The notes under the pieces: generated by a model
Seen by the model: the letters and a program-made list of their open reading frames with translations, nothing else
The model's database searches: none
Told to the model about the DNA's origin: nothing
Program-made: the position numbers and the translations under genes
Shown: one piece after another, positions 1 to 8,426 of the stretch
Position numbering within the stretch: position 1 is the stretch's first letter
Layout of the letters: every line of letters begins with the position of its first letter
Assembly (NCBI RefSeq): GCF_032154225.1
Contig: NZ_JALDYF010000007.1
Span: forward strand, 124,001 to 188,000
From: Psychrobacillus sp032154225
GTDB lineage: Bacteria > Bacillota > Bacilli > Bacillales_A > Planococcaceae
Length of the DNA: 64,000 bases
Reading direction: 5' to 3'

Positions 1-2
1 CA

Positions 3-689
3 GATAGTTATTTAACCGAAATGTATGTTACGGACTATTACACGGCTGATAATCAGGCACAAATAAAAAACCATACATCGTTAAAGCGTGAAACGATTGT
101 TGCTTTTCCAAAACTTTTTCTTGGACTTTCTCGCTTAAATGATTGGGGCAAAAATATGTTCTGGACTACTCAACAAGCGTACAATGATAAGCTAGACGAC
201 TCATACATTTCCAGAAACAATGTCATGCGGTCGGATTCAGCGTTCATGGATTATGATCATACGAAAAAAACGGAAGTGCTACAGGAGTATTTTGTGCCAA
301 TAAATCAATTTGAGCCATATATCGATGACTTGCGAGAAACGTTAAAAGATGAAAAAGATTTTAACCTACTCAATATTACTGTTCGATATGTTGGAAAAAA
401 TGAAGAGTCACTTATGTCCTATGCAAAAGATGATATGTTTGCACTTGTTATGCTCATTAATCAAGGAACTAGTGAGGAAAGTATTGAAGAAACCGGAAGA
501 GTCATTCGAGATATGATTGATGTAACAATCGATCACGGTGGGAGCTACTATCTTCCCTACTATAGTTATCCGACAAAAGAACAGTTAGAGACAGCGTATC
601 CTAACACCCAAAAATTCTTTGAAATGAAAGAAAAATATGACCCAGACAAACGATTTATGAATCTTTTTTATGAGGAGTATCACAAATGA
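3..689 (+). CDS. FAD-binding oxidoreductase, C-terminal part (5' end outside window)
   Basis: The reading frame is open to the left edge, so only the C-terminal ~229 residues are present. The last third (YYSYPTKEQL, then KYDPDKRFMN before the C-terminus) matches the closing segment of VAO/PCMH-type FAD-linked oxidases, in which a 'YDP..RF.N' motif precedes the end. The FAD-binding half would lie upstream. The stop codon overlaps the start of the downstream MFS gene by 4 bp (ATGA), so the two are translationally coupled. The substrate cannot be inferred. The family call is from the C-terminal pattern only. Confidence 0.7.
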   Translation, partial: DSYLTEMYVTDYYTADNQAQIKNHTSLKRETIVAFPKLFLGLSRLNDWGKNMFWTTQQAYNDKLDDSYISRNNVMRSDSAFMDYDHTKKTEVLQEYFVPINQFEPYIDDLRETLKDEKDFNLLNITVRYVGKNEESLMSYAKDDMFALVMLINQGTSEESIEETGRVIRDMIDVTIDHGGSYYLPYYSYPTKEQLETAYPNTQKFFEMKEKYDPDKRFMNLFYEEYHK

Positions 690-1216
690 ATTATAGAAGA
701 TTTATTGTATATCAAGGTGTTATAGGAATGGCGTCTAGCATGATTTTTCCGTTCTATGTCCTGCTTTTAAAAAACGTTGGCAACAGCTATTCACAGTTTG
801 GCTGGGCATACGGATTATTTGCACTCACGGCAGCACTTAGCTATTCCATAATTGGAAAATATGCTGACCATGCTGGCGATAAAATGCTCTTAATCATTTA
901 TTCATGGGGAATGGCACTAATTTTACTTATTTTCCCCCTTGCTTATGAAATCTGGCATGTTTACGTCTTGCAAATTGTGATGGGTTTACTTGGAGCAGTT
1001 CAAAAAAACTCTGAAAAAACAGTATTAGCCCGCACTGTCCAAAAAGAAACAGCAGGAAAAGAAATTGGACAATACCATATTTGGACATCCGTCGGAGCTG
1101 CTATTGCTGTAATTGCGACCGGTTATTTAGTAGACTTCCTAACGATTGGGAGTATCTTCTATATTGCTTCCCTTCTATTTGCATGGAGCGGGTTTTATGT
1201 GATGAAGAAAGGATGA
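686..1216 (+). CDS. Half-size MFS-type membrane protein (six TM segments)
   Basis: A 176-residue protein with about six hydrophobic segments. An MFS motif-A-like stretch (GKYADHAGDK, about residues 56-65) follows the second segment. Ordinary MFS transporters have 12 segments and about 400 residues, so this has one six-helix half only. It starts inside the stop codon of the FAD oxidoreductase (ATGA) and ends normally 10 bp before a 68-bp palindromic repeat. Either it works as a dimer of halves, or it is the surviving part of a longer gene. No second half is visible downstream, where a minus-strand gene converges. Confidence 0.65.
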   Translation: MNYRRFIVYQGVIGMASSMIFPFYVLLLKNVGNSYSQFGWAYGLFALTAALSYSIIGKYADHAGDKMLLIIYSWGMALILLIFPLAYEIWHVYVLQIVMGLLGAVQKNSEKTVLARTVQKETAGKEIGQYHIWTSVGAAIAVIATGYLVDFLTIGSIFYIASLLFAWSGFYVMKKG

Positions 1217-1226
1217 AGTTGTTTTT

Positions 1227-1294
1227 GACCCTGTGTCCGACATAAATTTAATACTATTCTGAATAGCTTTCGAATTGCGTCTGTCACAGGGACC
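1227..1294. repeat. 68-bp palindromic element, copy A
   Basis: An imperfect inverted repeat running from CCCTGTGTCCGACA on the left to TGTCACAGGGACC on the right, with a perfect central palindrome CTATTCTGAATAG. It lies between the convergent MFS gene (ends 1216) and the methyltransferase gene, whose stop codon starts 5 bp to the right at 1300. Copies of exactly the same length occur at 11040, 15970 and 17297, and a shortened one at 4593. It could fold as a stem-loop after either flanking gene, but lacks the T-run of a classical terminator. Confidence 0.85.
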
Positions 1295-1299
1295 TATTG

Positions 1300-2103
1300 T
1301 CATCCCTCTTTCATTGCAATTAATGTATATAATCCAGGTACTCTATTTTCTATTCCCTCTGGTGAATTCGATGGAAAAGCCCATCTTACTCCTGCCTCTT
1401 CTTCCAGATAACTAATACGAAAACCTGCAGTTGAGATAGCTGTAATAATTTCAGCTAAAGTCCATCTTCTAATATTTACCTTTTTCAAAGCAGAACGTTC
1501 TTCCTCCGATAACAAGGTACTGTAAGCAATATCCTCTTCTATCACTTCATTATTGAAATAATTCCCATTAGCAATCAGTTCATCTTCTTTTACATTTACT
1601 AGCTTTGAAAGAATGGGATGATAATCTCTTAAAATAAATTGTCCCCCTGATTTAAGAGAATCGTAAACTACTTGAAATAACGGTAATAAATCTACAAAGT
1701 AATGCAGTACACCTAATTCTAATAGTACACAATCAAAATCTACTAAATTTTCTTCCTCGGGAACTTCTAAAATATCTGAAACAATGTATTTTATATTTAC
1801 TCCTGCTTCTTTAGCTAATTCCATTGCGTACTTTCTATTATCCTCTGAAATATCTACCACACAAACTTCTGCACCTAACAAAGCAAAAGATACCGCCTTA
1901 TTTCCTTTGGACCCTAAGAAATTTGCAATTTTTTTACCTTTTATATCTCCCATTAATTTTAAATAGTGAGCAACAGATGCTGTTGGGCTTTCTATCAATT
2001 TTTTAGCATATTCTTTTGGTAAGCCATGGCGATTCGTCCAAGCTTGATAGGCAGATTGATTCCATCCTATTTGATTTATACGACTTACTGTTTCTTGTTT
2101 CAT
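1300..2103 (-). CDS. Class I SAM-dependent methyltransferase
   Basis: A 267-residue Rossmann-fold methyltransferase. The SAM-binding region is at about residues 60-86 (NFLGSKGNKA, strand 2 ending in acidic D84), with a later GGQFILRDYHP segment typical of post-motif III. The open frame extends to 2169, but I chose the ATG at 2103 because a GGGGG ribosome binding site sits 7 bases before it. It is the last gene of a minus-strand run of ArsR-type regulator, MFS exporter and methyltransferase, 80 bp after the MFS gene. This resembles a resistance cassette in which a compound is modified and exported, but the substrate is unknown. Confidence 0.8.
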   Translation of the reverse strand: MKQETVSRINQIGWNQSAYQAWTNRHGLPKEYAKKLIESPTASVAHYLKLMGDIKGKKIANFLGSKGNKAVSFALLGAEVCVVDISEDNRKYAMELAKEAGVNIKYIVSDILEVPEEENLVDFDCVLLELGVLHYFVDLLPLFQVVYDSLKSGGQFILRDYHPILSKLVNVKEDELIANGNYFNNEVIEEDIAYSTLLSEEERSALKKVNIRRWTLAEIITAISTAGFRISYLEEEAGVRWAFPSNSPEGIENRVPGLYTLIAMKEG

Positions 2104-2183
2104 TAAACTACCCCCATGAAAAATTAAATAGATGATTGGCTTTTCTACAATATTTGTAATAAAAAACACTTAAAATTGTAAAA

Positions 2184-3407
2184 TTAGGAAGCAGCACGAC
2201 TATCCCTATTTGGATCATCCAAAAACTTAAAGTAAGGGAGCAAAATTCCTAATAGAGATACAGTACAAATAATTGTTCCTATTAAAAAGTACATTGGTCG
2301 TATGCCCCAAAGTTCACTCAAGAAGCCTCCTGTAAGTACACCTAATGGCATCGCAGCTCTGATAATAAAAAGTCGTACAGAAGATACTTTTCCCATTAAC
2401 TCATTGGGTACCGTTTGTTGAAAAATCGTAATATTATGGACACCAAAAAAAGCCATAGATATTCCTGCAGTAACCTCCGTGACAATTGCAAACACGATAC
2501 TTTGATTAAACCCTAAAGAAATGAACGTTAATCCACCAATAACTAATGCTCCCAGCATTAAAACTCTACGACTCTTATATTTAACCTTCCCTACAAATAT
2601 GGAACCAATTACATAGCCCAATGGAAAACTTGCCATGAAATATCCATACTCAGCATAACTTCCTGATAATTCATTTGTAATATAAGGAAGAGTAACAACC
2701 ATCGTCACCCCCACTCCAAATTGCACGAAAGCCAAAAAAATTCCTAACCAAACAATGACAGGTTGCTTAAAAAAGTAAGATATACCTTCCATAAATTGTT
2801 CTAACCAAGATTTCCGTATACTTTGGATGCTTCTCTCCTCTCTAATGAAGAGCAAAAGAGTTCCACTGCAGATAAGTATTCCACACACAAAAACCAAAGT
2901 TGGTATTACCCCCATATATTCTATAACGATGCCACCTAAAATAGGTGCAGAGAAAGTCATTAATCTAACAGCTCCATCAATATACGCATTAGCTGAGCTT
3001 AATTGATCCTTTGTCACAATAGTAGGAGTAATCGCTTGATTGGCTGGTGTATATATAGGAGTTATTAAACCTACGATAATTTGGACAGCATAAATATGCC
3101 AAGCTTCTAAGTTCCCAAATACTAATGAAAAGAGTGGAATAAGAAAAATTAACCCTCTCGTCCATTGAGAAAATACCATAATCCATTTTCGACTCCATCT
3201 ATCAATAAAAGGACCAATGAACAATTGCAAAAAAAGCGATGGGATAAAATAAAGTAGCCACATACTCCCTAACGCCATTGTCGAATTTGTTAGCTGATAT
3301 ATAAGAATGGAATTACAAAAGGTACCGAAAGCCCCTCCCAATTCTGATATAACATTTCCTATCCAAACAATGAGAAACTGACGGTTCTTTAGTAAACTAT
3401 TACTCAT
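2184..3407 (-). CDS. MFS exporter, EntS/MFS_3-like, 12 TM
   Basis: A 407-residue integral membrane protein with about 12 hydrophobic segments. A motif-A-like loop after TM2 (GPFIDRWSRKW, near residue 65) is typical of the major facilitator superfamily drug and siderophore exporter branch. It lies 24 bp after the ArsR-type regulator on the same strand and before a methyltransferase, so the three are probably co-transcribed. Role by family: proton-coupled efflux from the cytoplasmic membrane. The substrate is not visible in the sequence. Confidence 0.85.
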   Translation of the reverse strand: MSNSLLKNRQFLIVWIGNVISELGGAFGTFCNSILIYQLTNSTMALGSMWLLYFIPSLFLQLFIGPFIDRWSRKWIMVFSQWTRGLIFLIPLFSLVFGNLEAWHIYAVQIIVGLITPIYTPANQAITPTIVTKDQLSSANAYIDGAVRLMTFSAPILGGIVIEYMGVIPTLVFVCGILICSGTLLLFIREERSIQSIRKSWLEQFMEGISYFFKQPVIVWLGIFLAFVQFGVGVTMVVTLPYITNELSGSYAEYGYFMASFPLGYVIGSIFVGKVKYKSRRVLMLGALVIGGLTFISLGFNQSIVFAIVTEVTAGISMAFFGVHNITIFQQTVPNELMGKVSSVRLFIIRAAMPLGVLTGGFLSELWGIRPMYFLIGTIICTVSLLGILLPYFKFLDDPNRDSRAAS

Positions 3408-3431
3408 TCAAAATCACGCCCATTCCAATTA

Positions 3432-4475
3432 TTACTGTTCCAAATAAAGCTCTAAATCTTTTGAAAGGGCATCTACTGCATTCCTTTTAAGTGAATACTT
3501 GGAATCCAAAATCTCTACTAAATTAGCAGCCCTCAAAATTTTAAGATGATGATGAATGGTAGACTTACCAATATTTAATTGCTCGGTAATATCTTGCAAT
3601 GTACGGTCTTTTTCATGTAATAATTTCACAATCCTAAGACGTACATCATCCCCTAGCGCTTTATGTTTTAGTATTAAAAAGTTGTTTGGAGTGTATCGAT
3701 CATTTGGTGTAATACTTTCGTTCGCTATAGGATAATAAAAAACCTTTGTTTCCTCTACATCTGCCTCTATATTCCACGGACGATAAATATATTGTGGGAT
3801 TAACAAAACGTTATTTACACCAGGCTCTGGCAAATAGGTTATTCCGCCTGTTGCCCATTCAACAAATTCTTCTGGAGACATTTTTTCAGCCATCTTCGTC
3901 TTCATTTCAAAATCTGTTTGCAAAATTTTATGAAGTTGCTCTGAATCTTTTTGTATTACTGCTTCATACCAACCTGTCATAACACTTATAAGATGTTCTC
4001 TAAGTTGTACTACATCGACCTTGCTTATAAATTCTACATAGCGAGGAAAAAATGGATTGTCGATTGTGAATTTTTGCATTTCATTTATTGCTTCTTCTTG
4101 ACCTAATGCAGCATCTCGTCTCAACGTTTCATATTTTAGATCTACGAATGGCAAACAAACAAATTTTAATTCGGTTGCAGGAAGTTCTTGAATGAAATCA
4201 ACAAACTCCGATAAATGTGCGAAATCTTTTTCATGTAGCAGCTGCAATAAAGACTTCCATGTATTATTACTTTCGACAAAGTCTAGATCATCTAGTAGTT
4301 TCTTAGGTAGAGATTCCTTAATATCACTCCAATATTTCGATGGTTTTTCTAAAGATTTAATAAGTGGTGTATTAGTTATTGCAGCTATTCCTAGAGCGCA
4401 TTCCCATAAAACCGAGTACGTTATATGCACTTGATACGTTTTTCGTTTCCTACTCGAAAGATTTAAAACATCCAT
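3432..4475 (-). CDS. ArsR-type winged-helix regulator with large N-terminal domain
   Basis: A 347-residue protein. The last ~75 residues form an ArsR-like winged helix (LGDDVRLRIVKLL, then LNIGKSTIHHHLKIL as the recognition helix), and the first ~260 residues are an uncharacterised domain. Classical ArsR repressors are about 100 residues, so this is the long form. No CxC-type metal-binding cysteines are visible next to the recognition helix, which argues against classical metal sensing. It heads the minus-strand cluster with the MFS exporter and methyltransferase and is the obvious candidate to control them. I saw no clear operator upstream. Confidence 0.75.
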   Translation of the reverse strand: MDVLNLSSRKRKTYQVHITYSVLWECALGIAAITNTPLIKSLEKPSKYWSDIKESLPKKLLDDLDFVESNNTWKSLLQLLHEKDFAHLSEFVDFIQELPATELKFVCLPFVDLKYETLRRDAALGQEEAINEMQKFTIDNPFFPRYVEFISKVDVVQLREHLISVMTGWYEAVIQKDSEQLHKILQTDFEMKTKMAEKMSPEEFVEWATGGITYLPEPGVNNVLLIPQYIYRPWNIEADVEETKVFYYPIANESITPNDRYTPNNFLILKHKALGDDVRLRIVKLLHEKDRTLQDITEQLNIGKSTIHHHLKILRAANLVEILDSKYSLKRNAVDALSKDLELYLEQ

Positions 4476-4592
4476 TTTATCCCCTCATTTCTTTTCTATA
4501 AATTCTATATTATTAGAATTTAAAATTCAATATATTTAGAACATTTCATTTTTTCATAATAAAAAACCCATCCAAAATGAATGAGCTTTTTT

Positions 4593-4627
4593 GGTCCCAG
4601 TGTTCAACACAATTCGGACACAGGGAC
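4593..4627. repeat. Shortened copy B of the 68-bp element
   Basis: A 35-bp inverted repeat with the same arms (GGTCCCAGTG and CACAGGGAC) and the TTGTGT/GACACA blocks, but without the central palindrome. It reads like a deletion derivative. It lies 4 bp beyond the stop codon of the methyltransferase at 4632. The ArsR cluster (1300-4475) is thus bracketed by copies A and B. Confidence 0.7.
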
Positions 4628-4631
4628 AAAT

Positions 4632-5420
4632 TCAGCGATTCCCTTTTTTTCTACATACATAGATCATTTCATAGCTTTCATTATCAATAGGAGTGCCTTT
4701 CCAATCTTTATATACATGCACAACGTCAAATCTACTTTCCGCCAGCAATCTTTCCATTTCTTTTGGATAAGTATATCGTAAGCTTATATTCGTTCGTTTT
4801 TCATTTATTACTTCACCATTAGCATTTTTAATCCTTCTAATGGTCGTGTAATGTTGAATTTGACCTAAAGCATCGTAGTTACTAATTGTAGAAACGTCCA
4901 CTTCTTCGTTGCTGTTTGTATCTATGTATGTTTTCCAATACTCTTCTGTATTTGGCTGCAATAACTCCTCCGAGCTAGGAAATCTCGTTCCAAAAATAAA
5001 CACTCCATTTTCTAATAAGTGATTATGGATTGAAGATAAAAGCTGATTTTGTGATTCATTCGTACGAAAATGTTGAATGGAGTTTCCAACCATGTAGACT
5101 AATGGACTTTTCACATCCAAATTTAGCTGTGTGCAATCCTGCTCAACCCATTCAATTTGCAAATCAAGTTCACGTGCTTTCCTTTGAGCCTGTTTAAGCA
5201 TTCCGGTGTGTAAATCTACTCCTATCATTTCATAGCCTTTGCTCGCCAAAGGAATCGTAAGTCTTCCCGTACCACAGGCTAAATCAATAATCGGTCCCTT
5301 TTTTTCGGAAGCCCATTGCATAAGAAATGGCAATTCCCCTACGTACGCATTATTCTCCAAATCATATGAAATAGGGTCATCATATTCCTCTAGATTGTCT
5401 GTAAACATTGAATTTGTCAT
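4632..5420 (-). CDS. Class I SAM-dependent methyltransferase
   Basis: A 262-residue protein with motif I DLACGTG at residues 46-52 and acidic D69 ending strand 2, the hallmarks of a SAM-binding Rossmann methyltransferase. The ATG at 5420 has an AAGGAG site 8 bases upstream. The peptidase-like gene upstream ends 32 bp before it, so the two are probably one transcript. A shortened palindromic element lies 4 bp past its stop. Methyl acceptor unknown. Confidence 0.85.
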   Translation of the reverse strand: MTNSMFTDNLEEYDDPISYDLENNAYVGELPFLMQWASEKKGPIIDLACGTGRLTIPLASKGYEMIGVDLHTGMLKQAQRKARELDLQIEWVEQDCTQLNLDVKSPLVYMVGNSIQHFRTNESQNQLLSSIHNHLLENGVFIFGTRFPSSEELLQPNTEEYWKTYIDTNSNEEVDVSTISNYDALGQIQHYTTIRRIKNANGEVINEKRTNISLRYTYPKEMERLLAESRFDVVHVYKDWKGTPIDNESYEMIYVCRKKGNR

Positions 5421-5452
5421 TAAATCTTCTCCTTAATAAATAACTAATTTTT

Positions 5453-6298
5453 TCATTCCCCTTGGATAAGCCACTGTTTTACTCGTTCTAAAAAATCCTC
5501 CTCTTTCCACGCTACAATAGTAGCCATTTCACCAAACTTCTCTAATTCATGCTGGAAAAATAAATACCCAATAAAATAGGCTAATCTGCTGTATCCAAAC
5601 TTTCTCCCGCCATTAATGGAAAACCACTCATGATATAAATCATCTGATTTTAAAGCTAAATAGTCCTCAGCAAACGCATTTTTGATATCTCTTGTATTTT
5701 CATTTGCAAAAGATAACCAATCGTGCCCCATATCATCGTAAGAAAAATAAATGGAAGGATGTTCTTTTGAAACTATTTGGCGCGAGAAGTGTGTTGCAGC
5801 TCCTTCACGATAAAGCCAAAGAAGCGGATTAATCCAGTCAACTTTTGGCCAATCCAGACCTGCATTATTCGATATAATATTTTGTGCCACATGTCCAAAT
5901 TCGTGAGCAACAATTACTCTTAGATGGTTAGGTTCTGATGATAGCTTCTCTAATGCAAACGTGATGTCTGGAATAATTTGACGATTTGTATAGGCATTTG
6001 ATCCAAATCCACCAACGATCAAGTTTATTTCAATCGGAAAATTAATTTGATACAACTTTTCGTATTCGGCTGCAACTCCTTCTATAATAGGTAAAATGTT
6101 TTTGTACACTTGTTTAATAGATGAAAAATGTTGCGGGTATTTTTTTATCGACTCACCATGCCTTTTATCTGTGTCTTTGCAATGACGAGGAAAATAATCT
6201 GCAAAAATATTTGGATATTCTGCATAGTATTTTCTTAAAAAGCTAATTGATGGTTCATAATTTTTTAGAAAGTACGGAACTGTATCAGTTATTTTCAA
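5453..6298 (-). CDS. Putative zinc-dependent peptidase (gluzincin-like)
   Basis: A 281-residue protein with HEFGH at residues 132-136 and a downstream glutamate in LYREGAATH (E165), the HExxH...E zinc-site layout of gluzincins. No signal peptide or membrane segment is evident, so it is probably cytoplasmic. It resembles the DUF2268/DUF5700 type of putative Zn-proteases. The start is a TTG at 6298, supported by an AGGGGG site 9 bases upstream. It is followed by a methyltransferase gene. A DUF2268 protein next to another methyltransferase occurs at 27.2-28.8 kb. Confidence 0.6.
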   Translation of the reverse strand: MKITDTVPYFLKNYEPSISFLRKYYAEYPNIFADYFPRHCKDTDKRHGESIKKYPQHFSSIKQVYKNILPIIEGVAAEYEKLYQINFPIEINLIVGGFGSNAYTNRQIIPDITFALEKLSSEPNHLRVIVAHEFGHVAQNIISNNAGLDWPKVDWINPLLWLYREGAATHFSRQIVSKEHPSIYFSYDDMGHDWLSFANENTRDIKNAFAEDYLALKSDDLYHEWFSINGGRKFGYSRLAYFIGYLFFQHELEKFGEMATIVAWKEEDFLERVKQWLIQGE

Positions 6299-6355
6299 AG
6301 TAGATGACCCCCTTAATTTTATTACATTGATTTACTGAAAACATACGTTTCTACT

Positions 6356-6790
6356 TTACCAAACTCTCTTTTTTCTCATAGCCTCTGCCGCTAAAATATT
6401 GTCACTCAAATAAAACTGTACCTCCTCGTGATTAACAATTTCGTCAGTCGTCATCCATTGAATAGATTCAATCTCATCTGGACTTTTTGCATATGGTTCC
6501 CCTTTATCAAATTCACAAAGAAACACTATGTCCACAACCTCCTTCCCACTTGCTAATACAAATGAAGTATTCCGAACATATTGAATGAGGTCCTTTACTT
6601 CGACTCCGACTTCTTCCAAAAGCTCTCGACGTAATGTCCTTTCCAAAATATCGTTAGAATTGCCTTCATTGTCTACAGTACCACCTACTAAGGACAGCTC
6701 ACCTCCAGCGTGCTCCTCCTTCATACTCCTTCTTATAAGTAGCCACTTGTCATCCTTAAACACTGCCGCTTCAACATTTACATAAAACAT
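6356..6790 (-). CDS. Nudix hydrolase
   Basis: A 145-residue Nudix-fold protein. The core of the Nudix box (RRELLEEVG, about residues 54-62) carries the Mg-binding glutamates, while the first half of the box is loosely kept. The open frame reaches 6808, but the ATG at 6790 is preferred because an AGGGAGA site lies about 5 bases before it, whereas the upstream ATG has none. By family it hydrolyses a nucleoside diphosphate linked to another moiety. The substrate is not predictable. Confidence 0.82.
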   Translation of the reverse strand: MFYVNVEAAVFKDDKWLLIRRSMKEEHAGGELSLVGGTVDNEGNSNDILERTLRRELLEEVGVEVKDLIQYVRNTSFVLASGKEVVDIVFLCEFDKGEPYAKSPDEIESIQWMTTDEIVNHEEVQFYLSDNILAAEAMRKKRVW

Positions 6791-6900
6791 ATGGAATCTC
6801 CCTTTCATTACCGTTTCTTTTTTGATCCAATCTATACCTATTCTTCACGACTAGTCAAAATACCTCCATCTTATGATAAGCTTGACTGGAGGTGAATCGT

Positions 6901-7803
6901 ATGAAAAACAAGCCAATATATGTAGAAATATCTATTTATTCAGATATGGAAAAGCTGTGGGATGCGACGCAAAAACCAGATTTACATGAGCAATGGGATC
7001 TTCGTTTTTCTTCTATCACTTATTTACCGAAACAAGAAAATGAACCCCAACATTTTTTATATAAAACGAATATCGGATTTGGACTAAATATTGCAGGTTT
7101 TGGAAAAAGTGTTGGATCTTTTCACGCAGAAGATGGTTCAAGAACTTCCTCCTTACACTTTGGGACAGAACAACCAATTTCCATTATTCGATCAGGTAAA
7201 GGCTATTGGAAATATAAACCTGAGCAAAATTCGATTAAATTTCTTACACAGTATGATTACAAAACTAATTTTAGAGCTCTAGGGAAGTTGTTTGATTTTC
7301 TATTGTTTCGACCACTTATGGGATGGGCAACCGCACTAAGTTTTGATGTACTAAAAAGATGGCTTGAAAAAGGAGAGTCACCTTCCATACAATACCGAAG
7401 ATTTTTTAGTCATTGGATGATAACTTTTTTATTCGCATTCATCTGGATTTATCAAGGTTTAATTCCTAAATTGTTAATGAAGCATCCAGAAGAAATTTCT
7501 ATGACTAAAAGTTTACTGTCCGTAAGGTTAAGCCAAGCGACAACTGCGGTTTTATGGATTGGTATAGTAGAAATAATCTTCGGGTTCATTTGGTTATTTT
7601 ATGAAAATAAAAAGAGATTACTAGGCTTACAGTTAATACTTTTTCCATTATTAACACTCTCTGCAATTATTGCGGTGCCTGCTTCTCTAAGTCATCCATT
7701 CAATCCATTAACATTTAACTTAACTTTATTTGTTATTTCAATGATCGGCTTTTTCATGAATAACGATATTCCGTCTGCCAAAAGCTGCAAACGAAAAAGA
7801 TAA
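6901..7803 (+). CDS. SRPBCC-domain / DoxX-like four-TM membrane protein (YndG-like position)
   Basis: A 300-residue protein. Residues ~1-150 look like an SRPBCC (START-like) fold (IYVEISIYSDMEKLWDATQ, typical of its first strand and helix). Residues ~165-295 contain four hydrophobic segments like the DoxX-like family. I chose the ATG at 6901 because GGAGGTG lies 6 bases before it. A GTG at 6892 falls inside that site. It is the first gene of a tight three-gene plus-strand operon with a DUF4166 protein and YndJ. B. subtilis has a similar yndG-yndH-yndJ order. Function unknown. Confidence 0.6.
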   Translation: MKNKPIYVEISIYSDMEKLWDATQKPDLHEQWDLRFSSITYLPKQENEPQHFLYKTNIGFGLNIAGFGKSVGSFHAEDGSRTSSLHFGTEQPISIIRSGKGYWKYKPEQNSIKFLTQYDYKTNFRALGKLFDFLLFRPLMGWATALSFDVLKRWLEKGESPSIQYRRFFSHWMITFLFAFIWIYQGLIPKLLMKHPEEISMTKSLLSVRLSQATTAVLWIGIVEIIFGFIWLFYENKKRLLGLQLILFPLLTLSAIIAVPASLSHPFNPLTFNLTLFVISMIGFFMNNDIPSAKSCKRKR

Positions 7804-7814
7804 GGAGCATGTGT

Positions 7815-8426
7815 ATGTCTATCTATGAAGAAATATTAAGAGAACAATTTCAGCAGTTACAACCAATGCTCCGCAAAAGATATGAACTGCCTATAGGAAA
7901 ATCATTTAAAGCAACTGGCACAATGAAAAAAATAAGTGGAGGACCAAAATGGATGTTTCCACTTTTTTTACTAGGTACGCGGTGGAAATTTTTATTTCCA
8001 GAGAAAGGAGATAATATTCCATTTACGATTAGTAATACGAGCCAAGTTGGAGCTGGCGGAGAAAATCAAGTTCACTGGGAAAGAGCTTTTCATTTCCCGA
8101 AGAGAAAAAGATATTTTAATGCACTAATGAGTTTGGATACGGGGAAAAACGTTGTAAAAGATTATTTAGGGGAACCAAGCTTACTCTACTCCGAATTGAT
8201 TTTCTTTGTTTCAGAGGAAGGTCATATGCGGATTGAATCGGGAAAACAGCGTTTGGTCTTAGGTCCAATTGAAATTCCTCTACCTAAATTGTTACAAGGA
8301 AACGTGCAAGTAACAGAATATTATATAGAAGAAAGCGAGCTTTTTTCCATACATGTCGTCATTACAAATCCATTAATCGGTCAGTTATTTGAATATGAAG
8401 GAGAATTTAAAGCCGATGACTTTTAA
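7815..8426 (+). CDS. DUF4166 protein (YndH-like)
   Basis: A 203-residue, largely beta-rich soluble protein matching the DUF4166 pattern (WERAFHFP, then a C-terminal TEYYIEES...F..EGEF segment). The ATG at 7815 has AAGGAG 7 bases upstream. The ATG at 7809 is too close to that site. It begins 11 bp after the preceding gene and its last 11 bp overlap the start of yndJ, so translation is coupled. In B. subtilis the counterpart is yndH, also upstream of yndJ. No biochemical role is known to me. Confidence 0.65.
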   Translation: MSIYEEILREQFQQLQPMLRKRYELPIGKSFKATGTMKKISGGPKWMFPLFLLGTRWKFLFPEKGDNIPFTISNTSQVGAGGENQVHWERAFHFPKRKRYFNALMSLDTGKNVVKDYLGEPSLLYSELIFFVSEEGHMRIESGKQRLVLGPIEIPLPKLLQGNVQVTEYYIEESELFSIHVVITNPLIGQLFEYEGEFKADDF

